Positions 32,595 to 43,067 of a stretch of 64,000 bases of DNA are shown one piece after another (position 1 is the first letter of the stretch; each line of letters starts with the position of its first letter). The DNA comes from Setophaga petechia. Lineage: Eukaryota > Chordata > Aves > Passeriformes > Parulidae. The stretch spans positions 49,327,844 to 49,391,843 of the forward strand of contig JANCRA010000003.1 of NCBI GenBank assembly GCA_024362935.1. The letters run 5' to 3'. A program made the translations under genes and the position numbers. The notes below the pieces were generated by a model. The model saw nothing but the letters and a program-made list of their open reading frames with translations, ran no database searches and had not been told where the DNA came from.

Positions 32595-33537
32595 TCAGAC
32601 CCCCATGTCCCTGGTGGCATCACTACTGGGGGCACTGCTCCCTTCTGGCTCCTCAAACACCTTCTGGGGGCACTCCCTGAGGAACCCCATGGAGCCGTGC
32701 CTCCAGCACTTTGTTACTGAGATGTAGGTGAAGGGGTTGATGCTGCTGTGCATGCAGGCAAACAGGAGAACAACCCGAGGGGACACAGTGGTGTAGCCGA
32801 GCTGCTGCAGGAAATTCCAGAGACTGAGGAGGAGACTGAGGAGCACAGCAAGGAAGACAATGATGTCAAGGCTCTTGGATTGCTGCTGCTGGGAGCTACC
32901 CTTGAAGTGAATGAAGAGGATTGTGCTGGAAATGAGCATGGATGGAGCAAAGACAAGGAAGTTGAGGATGTACAGGGAGATGAGAGCCCCCCGGCAGAGC
33001 TTGTGTTCTTGTGACTGGCACAGGGAATTCACCACAGAAATGGCAGCGATGGCAGTGATGGAAAGGGCCCAGAGCATGGCACTGACCACCACCCATGAGA
33101 GGTCCTAGAGAAGGTGGCAGAAGAGCCCAGGTGGGCAGAGCATGGACCTGCCCCTCTCGATGCTGATGGCTGTCAGCTGGTACAGCCCTATGCTGTAGAA
33201 CATCTGCAAGAGGAGAAAAGGAAGCATATGGATGCTGGGGGCATGATGGAGGAGCAGGAGAAATCCTCCAGCAGGAAGAGCAGAGTAGAGGGCACCACGA
33301 AGATGAGGAAGAGGAAGTTGATGATGGCCAGGTCAAGGATGTAGGCAGTGATGGGTTTCATGGTGTCCCTGTGGTGCAGAACCTGAGGACCCAGAGCCCA
33401 GCCCCGTTCCCAGCCAGCACACAGAGCCCAATGAGCAGTGTCACATTTTGCAGGGCCATGCTGGTCACATCTGTCTCACAGAGATCGTCTCCTTCAGTGC
33501 GTGAGATGGCAGGGGGGGACACGATGCTCATCCCGAT
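32595..33537 (-). pseudogene. MRGPR-family receptor pseudogene (unit 6)
   Basis: The start codon position has changed from CAT to GAT on plus (33535-33537), so ATG is lost. A replacement Met lies two codons later. Sense similarity continues through TM1 (GNGAGLWVLRF), then shifts near 33360-33370 into a frame reading TM2 (AYILDLAIINFLFL). It shifts again near 33210-33220. TM4-TM7 and the tail are open from 33092 to 32595 (MHSSINPFTYI, then FEEPEGSS). The splice acceptor has decayed to TTGCAAG. Multiple lesions make it clearly dead. The exon 1 block for this unit (to 34973) is unchanged. Confidence 0.8.
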
Positions 33538-33849
33538 GGATGGATGCTGGGCTGGCAGTGGGATGAGGCCCTGGCTGTGGTCAGAGTGGAGGGGCAGTCA
33601 GTGCTTGAGAATCCAGGGATGGACCTTGCAGCTCCTCAGCAGCTCCTTGCAATGGGTAGGAGGTGGGAGGAGGAAGACTGGGGAGGTGGGAGATGTGCAG
33701 GGGAGGAGGGTGGTGGAAATGGTGGGGTGGGATAGGGTGGTGGAAGTGTTGGGCTGTTTGATAGGAGGCTGATAAATAACACAGAAAATAAACATTTTCA
33801 GTTCTTCCGAAGTTCTTCAAAAGCAAAGTGGCCAAAATGTAGAATGACG

Positions 33850-34378
33850 TGTTATAGATGGATAATGAGATGATTGGCTTTCACAGTTAGGGGATAAACA
33901 CTGTGTGAATATTAATAGAAATTTTATTGATATATAATTATGTCATTGTAGTCTTTTGTTTAGATGTCCCCTGTTCTCTCCATAGTCCCCTTCTCCCCCC
34001 TCTGTACTGTTGCCATCAGAGAGCCTGAGTCATCTAGGACAGGTACAAAGAAGGGGTGTACAAAACCTTATTGCTGGGGGGGAAGAGGTGCAGCATGAGA
34101 ACGCCTGACCCTCCAGTGAAGTTGCAGGAAAGCAGGCTCCACCAATAAACACAAAGAAGGGCTGACTGACAGGCTTTGGGAGGAGCCAGGTTTAGCTGAT
34201 GCAACCCCCAGGGTATCAAAAGTGAAACATCAATCCTGAAGATCAGTCAGCCACGTGGTAGGCAGCCATGAGGGAAGCTCCCAGGCCTGCTTCTCCTTAT
34301 TTACTCCTTTTGTTGCATTTTTTATTAAGGTTTAATAAACCTTTAAAAATGTTAAAAAGTGGGCAGTTGTTTCTCACA
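33850..34378 (+). mobile_element. Solo LTR, type A, copy 3
   Basis: TGTTATAGATGG to TTTCTCACA. The right flank is GGATG (34379-34383) and the left flank is mutated. It sits at the same intronic place as the copies at 12978 and 18679. Confidence 0.7.
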
Positions 34379-34894
34379 GGATGTAAAGGCTGGCACACAG
34401 GATGGCAAACATGGCAGGAACCAGTGCAGAAGCAGATAAGGAGGCCTGCAGTGGTTTTGGGGCAAATTCTGGAACAGGAAGCAACAGTGCATGACCAGAG
34501 GAAATGTTCAAGGCAAGGGCACCTTTAATATGGCAGCATTCATTGAATATGACCACCAGAGAGACCCCTCTTAATGAACCTCCACTATCATAAAAGGACT
34601 TGCAGGAGGAGGTGGATGCATGGAAATGAGTTCTAGGAAAATGGTGTTTGTGTCTTAGATAAGAAATACTTTTTAATGCCTACATGTGGTTCTAATGGAT
34701 TAATACCCTGTTTTAAAGTCTCACCACACACACAATACAAGGAGAGATCCCTCTGTGTCCTGTGCAGGTAAAGCATTCCTGCTTCCTCATGCTTTGCATT
34801 GTGTTAGAAAGTTTGTTCAGGCCCATTTCAGTATTAGGATAGAAACGGGATGCACAGGAAAAGAGAGAGGAGCTGGGAGGGCCCTGCGGTCACT

Positions 34895-35178
34895 GGGAGA
34901 GGGTGGCAGGAACAGAGCAGCTGGTGCAGGAGAGGAAGGTGGGGTAGGGAGGAAGGCAAACATTGCACTGACCTGTTCCCTGTGGGGCAGCAGCAGGCAG
35001 AGGGGTCTGTGCAGATCAGCGGCGCTGCCTGGTACCTCTTGCTCCTTTGGGATCCGTGTCCTAAAGCGGCTCCTGCCAGGTCAGGGACATGAAGGAGAAA
35101 GTGCCCAGGTCACCAGGAGCTCCCCATTCCCGTCCTGCTGGCTCCTCTCTGTGCCCTGTCCTGGTGTTGCTCCCCAAG
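34895..35178 (-). promoter_or_regulatory. Conserved exon 1 / promoter-side block, unit 6
   Basis: Minus-strand donor at 34967-34972, exon 1 ending at 34973. Its upstream side lacks the type B LTR (uninterrupted at about 35320-35345) and resembles unit 1 rather than units 2-4. Confidence 0.6.
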
Positions 35179-35179
35179 G

Positions 35180-36950
35180 CTCAGTGGGGGCATAGGGCAG
35201 ACGGAAGTTATTTTACAACTTTAGGTACGTCACAGCTCCGTTCCCTCTGAGTTATTTGTCTTGATTTTTTTATTGGTTTTTTTTGTAAGAAAGGAATTGG
35301 GTTTTGTCAAAAGTCAACATGAAGAATTTTGCAAATGGCTCCTCATTTCCTTCTGATTAGAAACACTCCTTCCCTGCAGAATGTCCCATTCTCCAACTGC
35401 CTTCTCTCTCCCAGCATGTTCTACCAATTCTCCTTTCTCTTCCTTGAGGAGTCGTTGTCCCTCCAGCACCAGAGGGTTACTGGTGGCACTAGAATGCTGG
35501 CAGTGCTATTGAATTATCTGTCTGCTTGACAGAAACAACTCCCATTCTGGAAATACCTCCAGAATCATTGCTAAAACGTGCCCAGGGCCCAAAGGAGCAC
35601 AATTGAGACAAGAATTCACATTTTTGACATTCTACTGCAGGCTCATACAGCCTAAAGGAACGACAGCACTCAGTTGCTTGCAGCCAGGTTATCAGCACTT
35701 AGAGCCCAGATTAATTACTGCCAGTCCCCTTAATGATGCAATAAAAGCTATCAGGGACCAGATTTTGGGGTGCTGTGATTCCCTTTCCAGCCCTTCATTG
35801 GGGCTTATCCTCCTCCTCAGGCTTGGGAGCATTTGTGTTTGTTTTTACCTGACCCCACCCCTCTGGGCAGCCTGTGCCAGGGCCTCAGCACCGTCACAGG
35901 GAAGGATTTCTTCCCAATATCCAATCTGACCACACCCTCTGTCAGTGGAAGCCATTGCCCCTTGTCCTGTCACTCCATGTCCTTGCCCAAAGTCCCTCTC
36001 CAACTCTCCTGGAGCTCTGCCAGCTCCTGGATCATGAAGTCTTCACCCTTGACAGGACTGGCCTGGTGAGATTCCATAGCTGGGGACACAAAAAAGGTGT
36101 CAGCAGAAAGCGAGGTGACAGTTCTGATCCCAGGGCCAGGAGTTTGCAGCAGGAGCATCCCAGATCCCTGAGGCACATGTCAGCCTGGGTAGGAATCATC
36201 TCACCTCAGCTTTCTAGGAATTCCTTGGAATTCACTGCAGGCTGCTGTCTGATTGCCAGGGGAGTGTAGAAGGTGACTCAGAGGAAACCTGCAACTTTCT
36301 AAGGATTAAAGCCAAGAGAGCAGCATGGAATTGCCTCTTCTCAGAAGAGATGACATTGCTGAAATCCTAAATCATGCCTCGGCTTTGTGCTTCACCTCAT
36401 TCACAGAATTTATTATTGCATGAATCCTCTTGGAAACTGTGTAGTGAAGGTGACGTACCACTGAAATTGTGGTACACAAGTGGCAAAATTAGATTTGAAA
36501 CAGAAATCATAGTTTTTGTCCAGCAGAGTCCTAAAAATCCACCTGTGCAACACAAGGTAGCAATTTGAGCCTGTTCACAGACAAGATTTCAGGACTAGGG
36601 TTGCTAAGAGGAACCTGACACAAACTGCTTTTCCTAGAAGGAATGAGGTGCTCTTGGAACTGTCAACAGATGGCTCATTCCAGACACTGTTGGCACTAGC
36701 CTTAGGAAGAGCTCTGGTGTGAGACAGGTACCTGCCCTCCTCACAGACAATCCAGAGGCTTTAGAATGAGAAAAACTAAGGAAATTAGCCATTTTCTGAT
36801 GCTGATTCCCAGGGACAAGCTCTGCAGCAAATCCCTGATGTTGTTTATTCAATAAAATCTGGGGAAGGAGTTACCACATTGAAAAGAAACAAAAAGAAAA
36901 AATCCAAATCTGATTAACGGAGTAGCGACAAAATTAAAAAGATCAGTAAA
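35180..36950. other. Unit flank with shortened CR1
   Basis: This matches the flank right of unit 1 (4640-6060). A reverse-oriented CR1 piece at about 35860-36050 has lost its first part. From about 36840 the sequence matches the 3' flank found at 16545. No gene is seen. Confidence 0.5.
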
Positions 36951-36952
36951 TC

Positions 36953-38726
36953 AGAGTTTATTCCTTGGGGCCAACACAATGAGAGTCATTCCATGGGGAA
37001 TACAGGAACAGAACTGAGCTCAGAGCCAGGTGCTCCCATACTTCAAGCTGTTTCTGAGGTGCCACATGTGCAGAAGTGTCTCACAGAGCTGTCACCTCCA
37101 CCACAGTGTCCCCAGGGCCGTGGCTCCCCTCGTCACTCGCTGCTTTCTCCTCAAACACCCTCCGCAGAGCGACTCTGACCGAGCGCTGGAAGCGGCGCCG
37201 CCGGCAGCTCCCCACCAGCACGTAAATCACCGGGTTGAGGGAGGAGTTCAGCAGTGCCAGGAACAAAGAGGGCTCTTCTGGGAATAACTGACCGGAATCA
37301 GGGAGATTGATGAAAACCTCCATGCAGAAAGGAATGCCAAAGGCAAAGAACAGCAGGACGTTGAGCAGGATGGCCACAAAGAGCTTCCCTGGCTGCCGCC
37401 TCCGGGAGCCACAGCACAGCTTGAGGAACAGGATCAGGTTGGAAACCAACATCATGAGGGAAAAAACCACGGAAATGGCGAGGGCTACACCTGCAGGGAT
37501 GGTGTCAGAGTCCTCAGTGTAAGTGAAGGTGAGGTAGAGGGAGGAAACAAAAGCCCCTGCGAGGGCCCAGAGGGCCCCGCTGACGATGGCTGAGAGGTGG
37601 CGGGGCCGGTGGCAGCGGTACCAGATGGGGCAGAGGACGGAGACGCAGCGCTCCACGCTGAGGGCTGCCAGCAGCCCCAGGCTGCTCAGGTCAAACATGT
37701 GGCACAGAAACCCAAGAACAAACACAAAATCTTGATAGTGATGAATAAAAGGAAACAAAGATGTGCAAAATACTGCGAAGGACAGAAAAGCCAACAGAAG
37801 CAGGAGAAACAGGATGAGCAGGGAGAAGTCTGCAACAGCCAGATTTAGGATGTAGACAGTGAAAGGGCTCTGCTTTGTGTGGAAGCCCAGGAACCACAAG
37901 ACCACCCCATTCCCTGCCAGCCCACAGAGGGAGATCCCCAGGCACACCCCTGCAAAGGCAATCAGGCTGGAGGGAATTCTGGAGCATTCATATCTGATCA
38001 CTTCCTCCCAGTCCAGTAATCCATTAAGTGTATTGTTCACGGTGAGGTTTGTTGTGCTGTTCTCCTCCATGGTGAATGATCCTGCTCCCAGCAGCTGCCT
38101 TCTCCCTTTCCTACCACCTCCTACGGAGAGGTGGGGAACAAGAGGGAAATAAAGGACATCAGCACTCCCAGCATTTCTCAACTGTCCACACAGTCCCACT
38201 CCAGCCCCAGGAAGAACCCTCACCCCTGCAGTGCCCAGGACAGGATCCCAGCCCTCCAGCCCTGACTCTAGACAGGAATCTCCCACCAGGCCATCCCTGG
38301 GCTCCTACCTCCAGTAGGAACAGCACTGACACAGCAGCACCAGGAGAAAGGGTTTGGAGATGGCTGCTGGAACCACTGGCTGTGCTTCAGTCTTGTTCCT
38401 TGTACCTGGGTGCAGCCCCTGCCAAGCTCTGGCCCAGAGATCATATCCCATGGTCAGAGCTCCCCTCACAATCTCCCCACATCAGTGACAGCTTCCCCTC
38501 ACATGTCCAGGGACACAGATCTTATCAGGAGGAGGTGGCCATGTCCCTGCCTTCCTCTCCTCCCCCCAGTTCTTCATGAGGAGCTGCTCATTTGTTATGA
38601 TCCCATTAATGCAGGCACTCAGACTTTTGAATTGGAATCATTTACTGGATCTAAAGCAATGAAAATAAGAGGACAGCACAGATAATATTATGTCCCTTCA
38701 GGTGCTGGGAATCCTGGGTCAAAACC
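36953..38726. repeat. Left arm of a large inverted repeat
   Basis: The reverse complement of this arm matches 39441-41239, about 1.8 kb. By hand count, the inner 656 bases (leader, intron, promoter) differ at about 8 places and the 990-base coding exon at 26. The outer end beyond the stop codon is clearly more diverged, with indels. Confidence 0.9.
37081..38070 (-). CDS. MRGPR-like receptor, inverted pair, left copy
   Basis: 329 residues from MEENST. The frame stays open upstream to 38286, but that is leader and intron. The acceptor CCTCTCCGTAG|GAGG lies near 38125 and the donor CTGGAG|GTAGGA ends exon 1 at 38309. Seen: N-glycosylation sequons at N4, N8 and N12; GNG in TM1 (53-55); D81 in TM2; E140-R141-C142; PIWYRCHRPRHLS (148-160); NPVIY in TM7 (279-283); and an Arg-rich helix 8. 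The ERC and WYRCHRP motifs are those of MAS/MRGPR receptors. It is better conserved than the array genes to its left. Coding and membrane topology are complete. Ligand unknown. Confidence 0.9.
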   Translation of the reverse strand: MEENSTTNLTVNNTLNGLLDWEEVIRYECSRIPSSLIAFAGVCLGISLCGLAGNGVVLWFLGFHTKQSPFTVYILNLAVADFSLLILFLLLLLAFLSFAVFCTSLFPFIHHYQDFVFVLGFLCHMFDLSSLGLLAALSVERCVSVLCPIWYRCHRPRHLSAIVSGALWALAGAFVSSLYLTFTYTEDSDTIPAGVALAISVVFSLMMLVSNLILFLKLCCGSRRRQPGKLFVAILLNVLLFFAFGIPFCMEVFINLPDSGQLFPEEPSLFLALLNSSLNPVIYVLVGSCRRRRFQRSVRVALRRVFEEKAASDEGSHGPGDTVVEVTAL

Positions 38727-39440
38727 AATGTGCAGACATGCCACAGCACAAGTTGCTCAGTGTCTCTAGTGGCATGTAACTCATGCTCAAAGACTTCTTC
38801 CAACTTCCTTCTGGGAGAAACTTCCAGGAGTTGCACCTTCTTCCATCTGCCTCTCATGGATGGATACTGAGCCTAAGTTCTCTCCTTGTTTCAAGTCTTC
38901 CTCTAGCTCCAAATCCTGAGGCTCCAGACTGGACCCCCTTGGAGAGCACATGGACCTTGTGCATTAACACATCCATCAGTTCTGGGGATGACAAGCACAG
39001 GATACAACTCCAAAGGAGATGGAAAACACATGAAAGAGGGGCAGAAGATAAATGCCAGTTCTCGTGCTGTGAAACGCTGAGGTTGTGTGGCAGGAACCAC
39101 TTGGAGATAAGAGCCCTTTGGCAGCACCATGTACCCCACAAACCTAATCTCTGAGGAGACACATGCCCAGCAGGGGTGATGAGACTGATGATTGGGATTA
39201 GACAGGATGGGATTAGAGGCTGTGGGCAAAGCCCTCGTGCAGTCCCATGTCTGGGCACTGGTGATTTCCCACAGCAAGTGGACAGAAGGACAGTGGTCAT
39301 CCCCATGGCAGCTGCTCAGGGGCTCTGTTGGCATCTAATGAGGTCTGGAATTTCTGAGGGGTTCAGAAAACCCAGTAATAGCTGAATACATCATAATGGA
39401 GTGCCCCTTCCATTGACAGGATCTGCCCTCACCAGAGGGG
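38727..39440. other. Unique spacer of the inverted repeat
   Basis: 714 bases separate the two arms and are not repeated. No gene is recognised. The two receptor genes point outward from it, so it and the arm ends could hold shared regulatory sequence. That is inferred from position only. Confidence 0.6.
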
Positions 39441-41239
39441 GGTTTTGACCCAGGATTCCCAGCACCTGAAGGGACATAATATTATCTGTGCTGTCCTCTT
39501 ATTTTCATTGCTTTAGATCCAGTAAATGATTCCAATTCAAAAGTCTGAGTGCCTGCATTAATGGGATCATAACAAATGAGCAGCTCCTCATGAAGAACTG
39601 GGGGGAGGAGAGGAAGGCAGGGACATGGCCACCTCCTCCTGATAAGATCTGTGTCCCTGGACATGTGAGGGGAAGCTGTCACTGATGTGGGGAGATTGTG
39701 AGGGGAGCTCTGACCATGGGATATGATCTCTGGGCCAGAGCTTGGCAAGGGCTGCACCCAGGCACAAGGAACGAGACTGAAGCACAGCCAGTGGTTCCAG
39801 CAGCCATCTCCAAACCCTTTCTCCTGGTGCTGCTGTGTCAGTGCTGTTCCTACTGGAGGTAGGAGCCCAGGGATGGCCTGGTGGGAGATTCCTGTCTAGA
39901 GTCAGGGCTGGAGGGCTGGGATCCTGTCCTGGGCACTGCAGGGGTGAGGGTTCTTCCTGGGGCTGGCGTGGGGCTGTGTGGACAGTTGAGAAATGCTGGG
40001 AGTGCTGACGTCCCTTATTTCCCTCTTGTTCCCCACCTCTCCGTAGGAGGTGGCAGGAAAGGGAGAAGGCAGCTGCTGGGAGCAGGATCATTCACCATGG
40101 AGGAGAACAGCACATCAAACCTCACCGTGAACAATACACTTTATGGATTTCTGGATTGGGAGGAAGAGATCAGATCTGAATGCTCCAGAATTCCCTCCAG
40201 CCTGATTGCCTTTGCAGGGGTGTGCCTGGGGATCTCCCTCTGTGGGCTGGCAGGGAATGGAGTGGTCTTGTGGTTCCTGGGCTTCCACACAAAGCAGAGC
40301 CCTTTCACTGTCTACATCCTAAATCTGGCTGTTGCAGACTTCTCCCTGCTCCTCCTGTTTCTCCTGATTCTGTTGGCTTTTCTGTCCTTCGCAGCATTTT
40401 GCACATCTTTGTTTCCTTTTATTCATCACTATCGGTATTTTGTGTTTGTCCTTGGGTTCCCGTGCCACATGTTTGACCTGAGCAGCCTGGGGCTGCTGGC
40501 AGCCCTCAGCGTGGAGCGCTGCGTCTCCGTCCTCTGCCCCATCTGGTACCGCTGCCACCGGCCCCGCCACCTCTCGGCCATCATCAGCGGGGCCCTCTGG
40601 GCCCTCGCAGGGGCTTTTGTTTCCTCCCTCTACCTCACCTCCACTTACACTGAGGACTCTGAGACCGTCCTTGCAGGTGTAGCCCTCGCCATTTCCGTGG
40701 TTTTTTCCCTCATGATGTTGGTTTCCAACCTGATCCTGTTCCTCAAGCTGTGCTGTGGCTCCCGGAGGCGGCAGCCAGGGAAGCTCTTTGTGGCCATCCT
40801 GCTCAACGTCCTGCTGTTCTTTGCCTTTGGCATTCCTTTCTGCATGGAGGTTTTCATCAATCTCCCTGATTCCGGTCAATTATACCCAGAAGACCCCTCT
40901 TTGTTCCTGGCACTGCTGAATTCCTCCCTCAACCCGGTGATTTACGTGCTGGTGGGGAGCTGCCGGCGGCGCCGCTTCCAGCGCTCGGTCAGAGTCGCTC
41001 TGCGGAGGGTGTTTGAGGAGAAAGCAGCGAGTGACGAGGGGAGCCACGGCCCTGGGGACACTGTGGTGGAGGTGACAGCTCTGTGAGACACTTCTGCACA
41101 TGTGGCACCTCAGAGAGAGCCTGAAGTATGGAGACGTGGGCACTCCAAGCAGTGTAGCCTGGCTCAGTTCAATTCCCCAAGTGTATTTATTCCCCATGGA
41201 ATGACCCTCACTGCCCCATCCATAGGGAATAAACTCTGT
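39441..41239. repeat. Right arm of a large inverted repeat
   Basis: Partner of 36953-38726. The inner boundary is sharp at 'ggttttgaccc'. Outside the coding exon the match fades, ending near 'ggaataaactctg'. Confidence 0.9.
40097..41086 (+). CDS. MRGPR-like receptor, inverted pair, right copy
   Basis: 329 residues from MEENST, with the same motifs and splice sites as the left copy (exon 1 donor near 39858, acceptor near 40043). It differs at 18 residues: T7S, N16Y, L18F, V24E, Y27S, I86L, L91I, V100A, Q113R, D114Y, L122P, V163I, F182S, D189E, I191V, P192L, F263Y and E266D. All but V163I lie in the N-terminus, extracellular loops or outer halves of TM2-TM3. The cytoplasmic loops and tail are the same. 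About 8 silent changes accompany them. Both copies look functional and may bind different ligands. Confidence 0.9.
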   Translation: MEENSTSNLTVNNTLYGFLDWEEEIRSECSRIPSSLIAFAGVCLGISLCGLAGNGVVLWFLGFHTKQSPFTVYILNLAVADFSLLLLFLLILLAFLSFAAFCTSLFPFIHHYRYFVFVLGFPCHMFDLSSLGLLAALSVERCVSVLCPIWYRCHRPRHLSAIISGALWALAGAFVSSLYLTSTYTEDSETVLAGVALAISVVFSLMMLVSNLILFLKLCCGSRRRQPGKLFVAILLNVLLFFAFGIPFCMEVFINLPDSGQLYPEDPSLFLALLNSSLNPVIYVLVGSCRRRRFQRSVRVALRRVFEEKAASDEGSHGPGDTVVEVTAL

Positions 41240-41329
41240 TGATGAAGCAAAGTCTGCAAAAATGGGTGGAACAAGGGGTGTTGGCTTGGTGAGATTTGGG
41301 ATGTAAGGGGGTAAGAGATGGGTGAAAAT

Positions 41330-41520
41330 TACAATTTGGAGAAAAGGGAGAGGAATAAAAGAAAAAGAGAGAGAAAGGGGAAAGGGAAAAAAGGGGAGAG
41401 AGAGAGAAAAAAAAAAGGAAAAAATACAACAAAGAAAAAAGGAAACTAAGCAAGAGATTGGATGGGAGAGCAAGAGAAAAAATAAGAAAGTATGGGAAAA
41501 AGTAAAAAATAAAGATTGAG
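41330..41520 (+). repeat. Purine-rich (GA/A) low-complexity tract
   Basis: The plus strand is almost only A and G for about 180 bases, with GAGAGA and poly-A stretches. The sequence is not coding on either strand. Confidence 0.85.
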
Positions 41521-43060
41521 AATGACAAAGGATTTGCTTGGCCAGGACAGATGAAGAAGGTTATCTCTGTTGTGCTAAATCCCTGTAAATATTTGGATCA
41601 GTAACACAAGGGCTGGTCCTGCTCCCTCTGGAATCATTGGAGGAAAAGTTATTCACCTAAGCACAGTAGTGTTATACCAAAAACCATCTGGAATTAGCTG
41701 TTATAAAACAAACTTGGCTTTTCTGTCCTTTTTCAGTAGACACTGACTGGAAGGTTCTTCCTGTGCCTTAAATGTAAAAAATCATTTATCTGAGTTTACA
41801 TTCTGTGAGTTCTTATCAGCTGATAAATCAGATAGCAACAACAACAACAACTTTAAATACATTTTTTATCCGTTTAGGGGGAAAAAAACAACAAAAAAGA
41901 TAATTCTGGTCTTTTTAACAATATAAAAATGTTTTGTTTGTCTCAATGATTAAAAAATTTGAGATATCGAAAAGATAACATTTTGAACATGAATTTGTGA
42001 GGTTTTTCAAAGAAAATTACCCACATTGACTTTTTCTAATAATTTTGGTTAAAATAATAAATGTTAGGTAGTCTGATAGCACAAATAATCCCGTTTTGCC
42101 CCTCAGAGGATTTGGTTTAGAGAATAATTTGTTGAAAATCATGGTATTTATTTACCTTGTTCTGTTTCCTGTATTTTTCCCACTATCCTTTGATTTATTT
42201 CTATTGGTAAAGGAGATTTAAAAGTCATGGATTCTGATGTGTCCTTTTAAAAGAAGAAATTACAACCCAATGAATGCTGTAGATAAATACAGAGACTCTG
42301 CCAAGGGCTGGAGGAAATTAAAATAACGTGCAACAATATAATAATGTAAAATACTAATCTCCAGTCACATATTTCTTTGAAATACAGGACAAGTGGGGAT
42401 GAAACTCAGTGAATAAATTTTTAAAGCAAGTTGGAAGGAGTTGGAGCCCTTTTCTGCTCTGTGGTGTGGAAACATCCCTGGTTCAGAGAAGAAATGGACT
42501 TGGTGGATGTGAATCTTTTCAGTCCTTGAAATGCTCATATTAGGAAGCCCAGAATGGCTCTGTTAGCCACAAAAGGCTGTGTGTGTGCTTTGACATGGGA
42601 TGGGAATTCTAAGTTAAGAAGGATGGATGGATTCTCCTTGCAGGAATTTTATGTCTGCTTCCAGCAGGATTGTTGGTACTGATCTCATTTTCAGAGATGT
42701 GAGTGAAAAGCAACATAGAATTTATGAGTTTATGAATGAAAAGGATTTATCCTGAGCAGGATTTCTTTGATGAAATTCAGACACCAAGATATTTCAGTCT
42801 TATCAAATGAGTATTATTTAAAAATCACTGGAAAGAAACAGGAACTTTTAATGTGTCCTAAATACAGGTCAGGTAAATTCTGTGGTCCAGGTGCTTATGT
42901 GCCATATGGGGCACTTAAAATAATGACCCAAAGGGGGTCTTAAAATAACGGGGACTTAAAATAATGACCTAAAATATCTACAAAGAGGGTACTGAGGGTC
43001 AGGTGAGGTGAACCTTCCCCAGTACCTCAGAGTTCTTCAGTTCTGCCAAGACGTTCCAGG
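41521..43060. other. AT-rich intergenic sequence
   Basis: No gene is seen. A small direct repeat, 'cttaaaataatgacc' in three variants, lies at about 42914-42973. Confidence 0.5.
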
Positions 43061-43067
43061 CAGGATT

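Noticed and set aside
38071..38286. In-frame N-terminal extension of both palindrome receptors (72 residues)
   Set aside because: It spans a good splice acceptor and part of the intron. MEENST with clustered N-glycosylation sites is a typical receptor start.
38410..38685. 91-codon frame that is the same in both palindrome arms (also 39482-39757)
   Set aside because: It lies in promoter-side DNA of the arms. Arm identity alone preserves it, and it has no domain or start context.
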